DNA of 64,000 nt from JABSSA01 sp039984715 (GTDB lineage Bacteria > Pseudomonadota > Alphaproteobacteria > Rhodobacterales > Rhodobacteraceae), in contig JBDWUA010000005.1 in NCBI GenBank assembly GCA_039984715.1, positions 1 to 64,000 on the forward strand. Reading direction: 5' to 3'. The notes under the pieces are model-generated. The model saw only the letters and a list, made by a program, of their open reading frames with translations. It was not told where the DNA came from and made no database searches. Shown here in pieces: positions 1 through 8,808 of this stretch (its first letter is position 1; every line of letters begins with the position of its first letter). The translations under genes were made by a program, and so were the position numbers.

Positions 1-66
1 TGTGACTGTGAACGACGGGGGGCAAGCGATTGTCGGCGACGTAAGCCACGTTAGGGAGGGTTGAGT

Positions 67-333
67 ATGAAAAGTGACGCTAACCCCATAGACCCAACTC
101 TGAGGCTCAGAGAAGCGCCTAGATGCAGTGCAACGGCCAAGCCTACAGGCCAACGCTGCCGCAATCCTTCTAAGTAAGGTCGGAACGTCTGCCGCTTGCA
201 CGGCGCTGGCGGTGGTGCGCCATCCGGTTCAGCCCATCCCAACTACAAACACGGCCTGCGGACTAAAGAGGTGGAAGAAGTGAAGCGGGTCACTTCGATT
301 TTGAGCAAGAGCGCTGGGATAGCTTTAGATTGA
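67..333 (+). pseudogene. HGGXnG-motif phage-type small protein, interrupted by a stop
   Basis: The ATG at 67 follows a strong ribosome binding site (AGGGAGGG at 53-60). The frame opens MKSDANPIDPTLRLREAPRC, meets TAA at 175-177, and then continues in the same frame to TGA at 331-333. Residues on both sides of the stop fit the HGGXnG family of small phage or island proteins. There is an RC..TA...G..C-type N-terminal motif (RCSATAKPTGQRCRNPSK), and after the stop CRLHGAGGGAPSGS followed by HPNYKHG. In that family the Cys-rich half and the HG-rich half form one polypeptide, so the in-frame stop breaks the gene. No frameshift is needed, only one codon change. Such genes usually sit near phage packaging modules, but none is visible here, so this is probably a relic. 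Confidence 0.6.
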
Positions 334-637
334 ACGAACGACGAACGTTTTGTCGACGACTGTATTAAATAACCGTCTTTTTGACCTGCTCACCTCAGAG
401 TCCGCTTTCTACATTTTCGCTAAAGGCGTTCGAAAAAAGTGATTATGATTTGTCAAAACGGTCGTTATTGGACCTGTCGCGCTTTACCTGCTTACGTTTT
501 TGACGTCTCGAGGGTCGGTCTGTTGCAAAGCTACATAATCCAATTTAACCTCGTCGAGCGCATGCGATTATAGCGGAATGGCTATATTCGAGTGTCCATG
601 CGAATTATGGCTGATCTGGAAGAAGTGATTAAACACA

Positions 638-1402
638 TTGGAAGATGACAACAACGCGGTCGGAATCGTTGAGCAGCTAATCGATTTAATTAAGTTCATT
701 GATGGCGATTTTGGACAATTGTTCGCGGCACTGTCTGTTGGTGCTTCGTTGATGATATTCATCTATTTTAGGAAGGACGGCCCAGGATACCGAATTTTTG
801 CAACGCTTCTGTTGGTGGCTGGTATCGCAGCGATTGGGTACTTTCTCGTATGGGAGCCTGAGCCAGTACCCGGAGGAACTAACGACAGTAAAAATTCAGC
901 TCGGTATGCTCAAGAACCGTTGAGAGTTGCAACAGAAGACTGCCAAGGTGTCAAAATTAGCTCTTCTGTCAGAGTTGATGTTTGTGTTTCTGGATATGTC
1001 GATTCTGAAACAGTGGGAAACAAAAACTTGGGGGCTAGGGGCCTAGTTGATAACGACCTAAATCGTGGTGTATGGCTTGATCATACCCCATCTGGCAGTT
1101 ACCTGCCATATGTTAGAATTCGTTTTGATGAACCTTCGTCGCTTTCAAGGGTCGATTTTATGTCCGGGGACCAAAGGAGCAACAAAGCCTTTGTTGATAC
1201 GGCTCTGCCAAGAGTGCTTCGATATTCCAGCTCCAGTGGTCGACAGGGCGAGTTTGAATTAGCGAATGAGGATGGAACTCAAACGTGGTTACCCGACCCA
1301 CCTTTAGAAAAGGAAACTTGGGTGAATTTTGAAGTACGAAGCATTTATCCAGGACGTATATACGACGTGTTTGGAGTGTCATATATGAGGCCATTCCCGT
1401 AA
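638..1402 (+). CDS. Two-TM membrane protein with predicted discoidin-like C-terminal domain; start uncertain
   Basis: The frame encodes about 254 residues. Two hydrophobic helices (about residues 24-42 and 53-70) are followed by a roughly 180-residue soluble part. The segment from about residue 125 onward (GLVDNDLNRGVW, YVRIRF, SRVDF, FEVRSIYPG, VFGVSYMRP) has the layout of a galactose-binding or discoidin-like beta sandwich, as in NADase-type glycan-binding domains. That assignment is from pattern only. The start is a problem. An in-frame stop at 626-628 forces a TTG start at 638 with no good ribosome site. A neighbouring frame beginning ATG at 607 reads MADLEEVIKH and would continue into LEDDNNAV after loss of one base near 636. 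The gene may therefore be frameshifted in this strain or in the assembly. Function unknown. Confidence 0.55.
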   Translation: MEDDNNAVGIVEQLIDLIKFIDGDFGQLFAALSVGASLMIFIYFRKDGPGYRIFATLLLVAGIAAIGYFLVWEPEPVPGGTNDSKNSARYAQEPLRVATEDCQGVKISSSVRVDVCVSGYVDSETVGNKNLGARGLVDNDLNRGVWLDHTPSGSYLPYVRIRFDEPSSLSRVDFMSGDQRSNKAFVDTALPRVLRYSSSSGRQGEFELANEDGTQTWLPDPPLEKETWVNFEVRSIYPGRIYDVFGVSYMRPFP

Positions 1403-1803
1403 GGAAACAGGTGAGGTCTGTCAGGGGTGTGGCACGTAAGCTATTTGTATAGCCATCATCTCTGCAATCCGCAGCATCAGTCGAATTTAGCTTGAAGCGG
1501 CATCCGGCGTGCAGCCCAAAAGCGGCCGCTGGACAAAAACCTACTACCATAATTCAGCGGACAAAAACGGTCGTTTCCCCCCGGCCACAAACGTTAGGCA
1601 AAATCTGACATCGGCAATGCAATGCAGAGAAGGATTGGGGGAAATTTAGGTCAGGAAATATGACTTGGAATCCGTTTTATGGTATAGGTTCTTGTTGGTT
1701 GAAACTTCCTGCGCGCTGATCGAAAAAATTACTATAGACTAATTTAGGATTAGTATGCCAAGCTATCGTGATTGGGTGACCGCACTTTTTGGAATAGCTC
1801 ACG
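1403..1803 (+). other. Gene-free stretch
   Basis: About 400 bases without a credible coding frame, RNA gene or strong hairpin. The 10-mer ggacaaaaac occurs twice, near 1531 and 1559, in similar context. The right end presumably carries the promoter of the lipoprotein gene at 1804. Confidence 0.5.
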
Positions 1804-2196
1804 ATGCTGAAGCAATACTTCTCTATTTTGACTTTACTTTTTTTACTTGGCTGCTTACCGACCAAGCCCGCAGTGGAGGTTGCTCCACCAACTCTCTCTA
1901 CAGCTGAGTGTAACCTTTACTCTGAAGCTTTCGAGCTAACGCGAGTGTCGACTGGCAATAGAGTGCGGGACATACTCGTTGGCTGTGATGGAAGCGGGCG
2001 GCGAATAGCAAGAGCAAATCAAATAAAGTATCAGAGAATCCAGGCAGATACGCCATTCCCTGAGAATGTTGCTCGAGGAGGGGGAGATCAAAAAGAGATC
2101 TTTAGAAGATTAATCCTGCGGGGCACACCCCCGTCAGTAGCTGAAAGCCTTTCGCGGACAGAGGCATTCGTGACAGCTTCTGATACTATAGCTTAG
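1804..2196 (+). CDS. Small predicted lipoprotein
   Basis: This 130-residue protein has a classic lipoprotein signal. A short basic start (MLKQ), a hydrophobic core and a lipobox (LLGC) place the acylated Cys near residue 17. The mature part is hydrophilic, contains two further Cys residues and matches no family I recognise. The ATG at 1804 is preceded at some distance by GGAA. It ends 12 bases before the metalloprotease gene at 2209, so the two are probably co-transcribed with the serine protease downstream. An accessory role for the secreted proteases, such as an inhibitor or an anchor, is possible, but nothing in the sequence proves it. Confidence 0.6.
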   Translation: MLKQYFSILTLLFLLGCLPTKPAVEVAPPTLSTAECNLYSEAFELTRVSTGNRVRDILVGCDGSGRRIARANQIKYQRIQADTPFPENVARGGGDQKEIFRRLILRGTPPSVAESLSRTEAFVTASDTIA

Positions 2197-2208
2197 AAGG
2201 ATACAAAA

Positions 2209-3081
2209 ATGTTAAGACGTGATTTTATGCACGGAGGTTTACTCGCATCAACAAGCATTATGTGTTGTGGGGCAACGCCGGCATTTGCTGATAATTTCTC
2301 TGTCAATGACATGTGTTCTACAGATGTCGGTTCCGTTGTGAGCCGGATAAAAAACCAGTCGGCGTCAGCCGCTGACAACGATGAAGATGAAAACGACGAT
2401 GCGGAAGATTTGGCAACTTGGCAGGGGGTCGCTCGAAAAGACCTGATCTGGCGACCCAAAGACGTTAAAAGGAATGTCGATGGCGTCATGCACATAGCGG
2501 TCGGCTTTGCTCATAATCCTGGCGATGCATTCAAGAACAAAGTTATCCAGGGGGCCCAAAAATGGATGTCATCAGGAACCTTGAAGAACAAAGTGAGGTT
2601 TGTCTTTGTCGGGCCGGATGAAGAATGTGAGATCAAGGTTGCCTCGAGTGAAAGTTCTGGCATCGCAGAAGTCAATATAAGCAAGCTTGGAAGAGCTGCC
2701 AGAACGAGTGGTGTTTCCGCAAGTTTAGACCCTTCGCGAAAAGCGACGATGATTGTTCACAACACATCATCGATAGAACATGAATTTGGTCATGTTCTGG
2801 GTCTTGGCCATGAGCACACACATCCAGACATCCTGAAGCAGATCAATATGAACAAAGCGATCGACCTATATGCTCAGCCTCCAAATAATTGGTCATCCGC
2901 ACGCACGCGGCGAAATTTTTCAGCAACCCCAGCATGCTCTGGCGACCAAGATGTAAATCTAGCGTCGGTTATGCTCTATCCGCTTCCCGCTGATATTACA
3001 TCCATTGGGGTTTCTTTGTACGGATTCTCAAACATTCATGAAAGGGATAGAAGATGCGTAGAGTTACTTTATCGTGTTTAG
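2209..3081 (+). CDS. Secreted metzincin-type zinc metalloprotease
   Basis: A 290-residue predicted exported protease. The N-terminus (MLRRDFMHGG plus a hydrophobic stretch ending near PAFA) resembles a Tat signal. The zinc motif is HEFGHVLGLGHEH: H191, E192, H195 and H201 fit HExxHxxGxxH, and the extra E-H after it recalls the astacin/matrixin group. A Met-turn candidate (SVMLYPLP) follows at the expected distance. Between the signal and the catalytic domain lies a short acidic linker (DNDEDENDD). The start is supported by AGGA just upstream. The 3' end overlaps the serine protease gene by 28 bases, which implies translational coupling. The substrate is unknown. I am confident of the peptidase class and not of the exact MEROPS family. 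Confidence 0.8.
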   Translation: MLRRDFMHGGLLASTSIMCCGATPAFADNFSVNDMCSTDVGSVVSRIKNQSASAADNDEDENDDAEDLATWQGVARKDLIWRPKDVKRNVDGVMHIAVGFAHNPGDAFKNKVIQGAQKWMSSGTLKNKVRFVFVGPDEECEIKVASSESSGIAEVNISKLGRAARTSGVSASLDPSRKATMIVHNTSSIEHEFGHVLGLGHEHTHPDILKQINMNKAIDLYAQPPNNWSSARTRRNFSATPACSGDQDVNLASVMLYPLPADITSIGVSLYGFSNIHERDRRCVELLYRV

Positions 3082-4652
3082 CCGCATCAATTAGTATACA
3101 GTGTTTTTTGGCAGCGTCACCTAGTCACGCTGATGAAGTTAACGTAGATGGAATTTTTTCGATCTACCGCGACAACAATGGTTCCCCTGAGTTTATTGGC
3201 ACTGGATTTTACATCGGCGATGGTATCGCCGTTTCAGCAGCACATGTCTTCTATAAGAACGGTGTCTCCAGGCTTCCTTCTCTTTCAGAAGAATTCACCT
3301 TTGTTTCGGGCAAAAACTATAATCAGTCTGCACGATATGCGCCGACCGGTCTATATGAGTGCGGACTACATTTTGATGATCTTTCAGATCGCCGAGATAT
3401 TTGTTTTGTAGAGTTGGATGGTAAAGTTTCAGATAGCGTTACGGAGTACAAATTAAGCTGCCCGGACTTTCTTGCACAACCTGAATTAGTGATAGCAGGT
3501 TACTATAAGGCTAATGGGAATGTGCAAAAACTGCGTCCAACACTCACAAGCGTCCAAGCAATAATTCATGGTACAGATACTGTGGAGGATCTGGATGTTG
3601 AGATCACAAACGGCTATATTCAAACACCTTTTGAACCACAGGGAGGATTGAGTGGTTCACCTATTTTCGACAAGTTGGGTCAGGTTGTTGGAGTTCATTC
3701 TGGTGAAGTTGATACACAGTGGTTTGCTCCATTTTCAGGATTGCGATCTCTGACACTAGCGGCTTCTGGAAAGTCAGTGTTCGACAGCGACCAGTGTCGT
3801 GAAACTCTTGAAGAGTCGGTTTTTGTAGAGAATTCTGACAAAGAAGGTTGGGCTGACTCTGAGATCAAAATTCAAGGTGTAGTCGATTGGGTTGTTGATC
3901 TTAATTTTATCGCTCTAACTTTTTCTGGCAGCAATGTTACAGTTCGTTCTCTAGAGTTTAGAACAAATAGTTCCAACCGTCCTCTTTCTGTACTTAACCG
4001 AATACAGGTCACTGACCTGTCGGATGAACCCAAGTTGGTTCAGCTTGAATTAAGAACCTTATCGAAGGACGAAAAGCCCGAAAATCTAGGTTTAGTAGCC
4101 TTCGAAGAGTTTGTGAAGCAAACAGTTGAAACAAAATTAGCGATTTTGAATTCATACTACAGAGACTCGAAGAATACCTTGGGTGATTTTTGGGGAAAAT
4201 ACTCTTACGATGCAACCGGTGATGCGCCGAAAGAAAGTGGTATAAGAGCCTCGGGAACAGTATCAAAAAATACTTTGAAGGATATTTGGAGCGTTACCTA
4301 CAACTTTGACAGCCTTGAAGACCCTCTGCAACCTGGTGACACTTTGATTACAATTACAGAGTATACTTATGAAGTTGACTCTGGAAAGTACTATGCCGAT
4401 TTGGAGCTTGAGAAATGGGGTACGAAACCTCGAATTCCTGTTAGGAACGCCTTCTTTACGTTCGATGCAAGTGGCGTAGATGCAACAGTCTTACCAACTT
4501 CTTTTGAAACTTTTACCTATGACGACTCCGATAATTTGGACAAAGACACTTATAAAGTGTTGTCTGAAAGCTCTAGCAATGCTGCAGTTGTATTCTTTAA
4601 GAACTTACCCTCTCAAGAAGGTTTGAGGACTCAGTTTGTTTGGAAAAACTAA
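3054..4652 (+). CDS. Secreted trypsin-like serine protease with long C-terminal extension
   Basis: A 532-residue protein with a Sec-type signal peptide that probably ends at SHA (about residue 26). The catalytic triad is readable: H64 in SAAH, D115 in RRDICFVEL and S200 in GGLSGSP. This arrangement fits chymotrypsin-fold, V8-like peptidases. The protease domain ends near residue 225. The remaining 300 residues are not recognised and look beta-rich; they may be a binding or attachment module. The gene begins inside the metalloprotease gene with a good ribosome site (AAGGGATAGAAG), so the two proteases are made together. With the lipoprotein at 1804 it forms a three-gene secretion cassette. Confidence 0.78.
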   Translation: MRRVTLSCLAASISIQCFLAASPSHADEVNVDGIFSIYRDNNGSPEFIGTGFYIGDGIAVSAAHVFYKNGVSRLPSLSEEFTFVSGKNYNQSARYAPTGLYECGLHFDDLSDRRDICFVELDGKVSDSVTEYKLSCPDFLAQPELVIAGYYKANGNVQKLRPTLTSVQAIIHGTDTVEDLDVEITNGYIQTPFEPQGGLSGSPIFDKLGQVVGVHSGEVDTQWFAPFSGLRSLTLAASGKSVFDSDQCRETLEESVFVENSDKEGWADSEIKIQGVVDWVVDLNFIALTFSGSNVTVRSLEFRTNSSNRPLSVLNRIQVTDLSDEPKLVQLELRTLSKDEKPENLGLVAFEEFVKQTVETKLAILNSYYRDSKNTLGDFWGKYSYDATGDAPKESGIRASGTVSKNTLKDIWSVTYNFDSLEDPLQPGDTLITITEYTYEVDSGKYYADLELEKWGTKPRIPVRNAFFTFDASGVDATVLPTSFETFTYDDSDNLDKDTYKVLSESSSNAAVVFFKNLPSQEGLRTQFVWKN

Positions 4653-4727
4653 TCTAGTTAGGCGCTCCGGAATGCCGTTGTGGCCCGTCTAAGTCCGTTG
4701 GCGCTATGTTGTTTTGGTTCAAAAACA

Positions 4728-5432
4728 TCATAGACGTGTACACTTTACGCATCCACCGCCAGCGTAAATAACGTCAATTGGAACTTGGTTCTTTAGCTTC
4801 ATCATAAACTCCTGAGATACAGCAAACATGAGGCTTTCGCCGCCTTCGTTTAGTTCGACAAAACTCACCAGGCAATCAACTCCTTCAAGTTCGATTCCTT
4901 CGCAAAAAAGCTGATTTGTTTCAATCAACTGACTTTCAATTGTGTTTTGATTTTCGTTCAAGATCAAATATTCTACAATTCTTTCTTGAGATGCTAGGAA
5001 TTCTCTAGACATCGTTTTCGTTCTCTCTAGGTACGATGTATAAGCTGGCCAGAGTGCAGACACACCAAAGGTACTTGGAAGTTTGTCATCATCGAGTGAC
5101 CTAAAGACCTCAGACAAATATTGAGAGGAAGGTTCCCCAAAGGCTGCGATTGTACCGCGAGTTGCAAATTCGTATGCAATAAGTCCATTGTCCAAAGACT
5201 TAAACCAAGAGACAGGGAATACGTCGTTAGTATCGAAGACTGCTTTCGGCTTGGCAACTAAGCGGTCACCTGAGTATTCCCAAACAATTAGCCTACCTTC
5301 TTCGAGCGTCTGATGTCTGTGCAGAGGTATGGGAATTATCAGGTCCGATTTCGCATCAAAAAACTCCATTACAATTGCAGGTGTCTCTGGGAGACTGTTG
5401 AATAATTCAGCGGAAGCTACATCATAATCCAT
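4728..5432 (-). CDS. Hypothetical cytoplasmic protein
   Basis: The open frame extends to 5603, but the ATG at 5432 (MDYDVASAEL) follows GAGGAAAACACT, a good ribosome site. It also lies just 10 bases after the upstream lipoprotein gene, so I take that start (234 residues). The protein is acidic with no signal peptide or membrane segment. It ends in a Cys-containing tail (GGGCVKC). Nothing is recognised. It is convergent with the protease cassette and shares an operon with the lipoprotein gene at 5443-5739. Confidence 0.55.
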   Translation of the reverse strand: MDYDVASAELFNSLPETPAIVMEFFDAKSDLIIPIPLHRHQTLEEGRLIVWEYSGDRLVAKPKAVFDTNDVFPVSWFKSLDNGLIAYEFATRGTIAAFGEPSSQYLSEVFRSLDDDKLPSTFGVSALWPAYTSYLERTKTMSREFLASQERIVEYLILNENQNTIESQLIETNQLFCEGIELEGVDCLVSFVELNEGGESLMFAVSQEFMMKLKNQVPIDVIYAGGGCVKCTRL

Positions 5433-5442
5433 AGTGTTTTCC

Positions 5443-5739
5443 TCACGAAGGCGGTTGAAGTGTGATTGGGACGTCTTCGCCATTTGGGAGTGGAAGTTTA
5501 GTGGTCCCATCACCCGAAATTGGTGCATCTGCCCCGTCAGTATCTTCGGTAAACGCTCGGACTGCTCGGCAAACTTTGGTGCCGTCAGAGTCAGTACCAG
5601 CAAATGCTTTGGCTACTTTTGCTATATCTGTTTCTTCAATCAGAACGTCGGCGAAACCGCATAGTACCCGGGCTGTTTGCGGAAGTGTATCGCATGCGGC
5701 TAGAGCCGCGATTAATCCAAAGTAGGAAATAAGTCTCAT
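5443..5739 (-). CDS. Small predicted lipoprotein
   Basis: A 98-residue protein beginning MRLISYFGLIAALAAC, a lipoprotein signal with the acylation Cys at residue 16. The mature part carries two more Cys residues and a Gly/Asp-rich, low-complexity C-terminus. It is the first gene of a two-gene minus-strand operon with 4728-5432; the promoter should lie in 5740-5960. No family is recognised. Confidence 0.5.
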   Translation of the reverse strand: MRLISYFGLIAALAACDTLPQTARVLCGFADVLIEETDIAKVAKAFAGTDSDGTKVCRAVRAFTEDTDGADAPISGDGTTKLPLPNGEDVPITLQPPS

Positions 5740-5960
5740 AAAAAACCCTCCGGTTACTAGTTTAGCGTGAAGCGTAGTGTTGAATCAATCCCTTTGCGCT
5801 CTGACCAATTCTCCGCTGCAAACCAACTTTTTCGGTTGCCTTTGATCCTTGAGGCAGGTCATTATCTTAGCTCAACTTGGCGGATGTTACCTTATGTGAA
5901 TGGCTGATCACAGGAGCTATGAGCATGCAAAATTCGAGTATATTTTAGGATAGTTTTCAT

Positions 5961-6186
5961 ATGAGACATACACTCACTATCTGCTTTTCAGCGATATTGT
6001 TGTTACGGGCTTGCACGGAGCCAACTGCCCCAGCAGCTTTGGCTTGAAATGATTGAAACGGACGTTCAATCTGAGTGCGGACTTCAACTGACAGAAGACC
6101 AGCGAAGTCGTCAGGAAGCTATGTTGCCAGACACAATTATTGAGCCAGCGGAGGCAGCAGTGCACATTTGTCGTGAACTCCAATAG
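5961..6186 (+). pseudogene. Frameshifted small lipoprotein gene
   Basis: The ATG at 5961 starts MRHTLTICFSAILLLRACTE, a lipoprotein-like signal, but the frame stops at 6045-6047 after 28 codons. A second frame picks up at once: LWLEMIETDVQSECGL, ending in HICRELQ and TAG at 6184-6186. A single-base change in the C/G-rich run around 6028-6042 joins them into one protein of about 74 residues. This is the usual size of the small, Cys-containing entry-exclusion-type or hypothetical lipoproteins of islands. A sequencing or assembly error could give the same picture. Confidence 0.5.
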
Positions 6187-6839
6187 CGTCAATTAGTAGG
6201 GCAGGAGAAAGCACTCATATAAGCTGGTATTTGCTGTATACCATGTTGCACAACGCTATTAATCCTGATTGCAATCAGTCAAAAAGGGTCCTTTTTGTCA
6301 CTGACGGCGCGGTTTCCAAAATCATTGAAAAATCTTGTGCCACAAATCCTTGGCAAAACTCAGTTTGATTTTGGCAGGTTTTTGGCCAACCTTGAACTCT
6401 AGACATTCATGCGATGGGCATAACTACTTTGTCCAACTTAGCCGATTAATTGGACCAATGTAGCTCCGCTCCTGCCTCCCCCGGCCACGAACTAGTTGAG
6501 GGAAATGCGATGCAAGTGGGTTCGTCAAATACAGTCATAGTCTCGTCCATTGTATTCGCTCTTGCCCGTCCTTGCCGCTTGTCCGGCAAGTCAGTGTTTG
6601 GTCGTGTGACGATTTTCCATACTTTCATAACAACATGTTACCAGTGAATAATTTACCAATTTTTACCCTCAAATAGTGGCGCAGTTCTAGGGGGGTAATC
6701 TTGCAGATTTTTTGGTCGTAGATCGATGTCAGTAAAACTCATTTATTTCGATGCCGCCTGTGCAATGGGCAACACCGTTCCTCGACGGGAAAATGGCGGG
6801 CAAAATGGGGGGTTGAGTGAGGCTGAATTTACTAGTTAA

Positions 6840-6862
6840 TTGAAATACATATGTAATTTCAA
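6840..6862. promoter_or_regulatory. 23-bp near-perfect palindrome
   Basis: TTGAAAT and ATTTCAA flank ACATATGTA, so the site is self-complementary apart from one central base. It lies 8 bases left of the 13-mer shared with tRNA-Ser. It could be a regulator operator or part of the recombination site. Its role is inferred from symmetry alone. Confidence 0.35.
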
Positions 6863-6870
6863 ATTTTTTG

Positions 6871-6883
6871 GGCGGAGACGAAG
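6871..6883 (+). repeat. Candidate attachment site (distal copy of the tRNA-Ser 3' end)
   Basis: The 13-mer GGCGGAGACGAAG is identical to 17088-17100. That stretch is the complement of the acceptor-stem 3' strand, the discriminator base and the first two bases of CCA of tRNA-Ser. P4-type integrases duplicate the tRNA 3' end at the far junction of their element, and this copy is in the right orientation. The identity is shorter than usual, so the call is tentative. Confidence 0.45.
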
Positions 6884-7278
6884 ACCGCCAAGTATTGTTG
6901 TTTTAAAACAATTTAATTAGACATGCTTCCTTTACCCCCCAAAAAACCCGCCAAAATGAAGACCGCGCAGAACATCGGCATAACTTGGGGTGATTTCGCT
7001 TCGCTAAGCAGAGCAGGTTCAGCATCGGGCCGTGAAAACAATGTAGACCAAATATTTCCTTACAAAAATTTGACCATGTTATGAATATTTATCTACCCCG
7101 CTTCACATCGAAATTATCTAGAGGTACCCTTAGCGAACCTGACTAAGTCCAGGGCGTTCCTTATCTTGGTGCTTGCCTGACCAGCTCCAACCTCTCTCAG
7201 GGAAACTTGTGATCAAAGCTGGTTTGTTACATGAGTTTCTGGCATCCACTCAAAATCAACTCAAAGGTATTGGCCTAG

Positions 7279-8808
7279 ATGTACGTATCAGAATTGGCAC
7301 TTCAAAGCGCTTTGCGGCAATTGTTCGGCACAGCAGGGCATCTTTTGAAGATATGGTTTACACTCAAACAAATGGGTTTGACCTCCGAAGGGAGGCACGT
7401 GGACATAAACACTTCAAACTCAACACCTGCACTGGAACAATTGTTCTCGTTTGGCGCTCCTGATAGGAGTTTTTATGTCCCCTTCGCGCAAACAAAACGT
7501 TTCTTAACAATGAAGCATGATGCTTCTAGATCGATTGTTCAAACCACGATACAACGATGGTTTAGCAGTGGCTCTGTTGTGACATGTGATCCAACCGACT
7601 TTCTGAGTATTCATCAAAAAACGGATGGTAAGCTTCGCGTGAATACGACGCGGTCTTACCCGTTGGGGTTGGGTTTTGGAGAGAGTGGATTTGCAGTTAA
7701 GGAGGGTAGCCGTGTTTCAGTTCCACTTACTGCCTTTGCAATATGGTATGGCAAACAGCTCGCCATCCCAACTGATCGGGACCCAGAGGAATTTTTAGTT
7801 GACCATCTAATCAGATCTCTGGGAATTACTCCCTCAGAGCAGAAAGTGATCTTTACTCAACAATCTATCATTGTAGACACTCAATCGACTTCGCTACTCG
7901 ATGCTGAGGTTTACAAAGTGTGTTTAGATTTCATTGACGGAAAACCTGAGCTAACAACCACCGTTTTGAACGAAGATTACAACAGTTATTCGCGAAAGGT
8001 CAGAAGCATGATCACCGACATAGAAAAGCCAGTCTGGTTGAGAAATTCACCGAAACAAGAGCTGCAAGACACGTTAGATCGCGGTGCTAAAGCTATTTTA
8101 TTGTATGGTCCACCCCGTACCGGCAAGACCCGTGCTATCGATCAGCTGAAGAAGCGGACTTCGCCCGATCGGGAAACGATACAAATTCACGACGGATGGG
8201 GATATGATAACCTAATTCAAGGCTTAAAACCCGATCTGAAAGGTAACTGGTCCTGGGAAGATGGGCCATTGAAAACTGCGATTGAGGGGGGGAAAAAATT
8301 CATTGTTCTGGATGAAATTAATCGAACCCAAATTACCCAATCATTTGGAGAAGTCTTCTCATTAATTGAAGATGCGTATCGTGGGCCAGACAACGCAATA
8401 ACCCTACGCAACGGAGCGTCATTCTACATACCGGAAGACGTTGTATTCATCATGACGATGAACACAGTCGATAAATCGACCGAAGAAGTTGACGATGCAC
8501 TGTTGGGGCGTATCGCAGCGATAGAATTCCCTCCTCGCGTCGAGGACTTAGCGGATATCTTGTCTTCAAAAGACATAGGCGACAATGTTGCCGTCAAGGT
8601 TGCCGAAGTTTATTCTGAAATCCTACGCGGTTACCCTTTAGGACATGGCTACTTTTCTGGTCTTACTGGGCCGCTAGGCGACCAAGAATTTATTTCTTAC
8701 TATAAGACGCGTATTCGCCCTGTCTTGACCAATTTTTTCGGAGAACTCAAAAGCCAAGAGTTGGCGAAAATTGACAACCTAATTGATCAAAAATTTGCTG
8801 AGAGATGA
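7279..8808 (+). CDS. McrB-like AAA+ GTPase restriction subunit
   Basis: A 509-residue protein. The C-terminal half is a McrB-family motor: Walker A GPPRTGKT (277-284), the YDNLIQGLKP segment, Walker B FIVLDEINRT (D345, E346) and MNTVDKST, which fits the NTxD GTP-specificity motif. McrB-type rings use GTP to drive DNA translocation for the McrC nuclease. The first 250 residues are not the usual modified-base-binding DUF3578 domain and are not recognised, so the DNA target may be a specific sequence. An in-frame TAG lies directly before the ATG at 7279, and no ribosome site is visible, so the true start may be internal. The stop overlaps the mcrC-like start (ATGA). Confidence 0.85.
   Translation: MYVSELALQSALRQLFGTAGHLLKIWFTLKQMGLTSEGRHVDINTSNSTPALEQLFSFGAPDRSFYVPFAQTKRFLTMKHDASRSIVQTTIQRWFSSGSVVTCDPTDFLSIHQKTDGKLRVNTTRSYPLGLGFGESGFAVKEGSRVSVPLTAFAIWYGKQLAIPTDRDPEEFLVDHLIRSLGITPSEQKVIFTQQSIIVDTQSTSLLDAEVYKVCLDFIDGKPELTTTVLNEDYNSYSRKVRSMITDIEKPVWLRNSPKQELQDTLDRGAKAILLYGPPRTGKTRAIDQLKKRTSPDRETIQIHDGWGYDNLIQGLKPDLKGNWSWEDGPLKTAIEGGKKFIVLDEINRTQITQSFGEVFSLIEDAYRGPDNAITLRNGASFYIPEDVVFIMTMNTVDKSTEEVDDALLGRIAAIEFPPRVEDLADILSSKDIGDNVAVKVAEVYSEILRGYPLGHGYFSGLTGPLGDQEFISYYKTRIRPVLTNFFGELKSQELAKIDNLIDQKFAER

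Larger units (their letters stand above)
6187..7278 (+). other. Long A+T-rich region without a convincing gene
   Basis: Nearly 1.1 kb without a recognised gene, covering the left end of the proposed tRNA-Ser element. A minus-strand frame at 6446-6628 (60 codons, starting MKVWKIVTRPN) and its plus-strand counterpart lack ribosome sites and known motifs, so I leave them unassigned. The region also holds a 23-bp near-palindrome at 6840 and the attachment-site-like 13-mer at 6871. The mcrB-like gene at 7279 has no clear promoter or ribosome site here. Confidence 0.5.

Noticed and set aside
6446..6647. Open frames on both strands of about 60 codons
   Set aside because: No ribosome site, no family resemblance, and both strands are open, which suggests chance.
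7173..7463. Overlapping frame before the mcrB-like gene
   Set aside because: No motif, and it overlaps the better supported McrB-like frame; likely a shadow.
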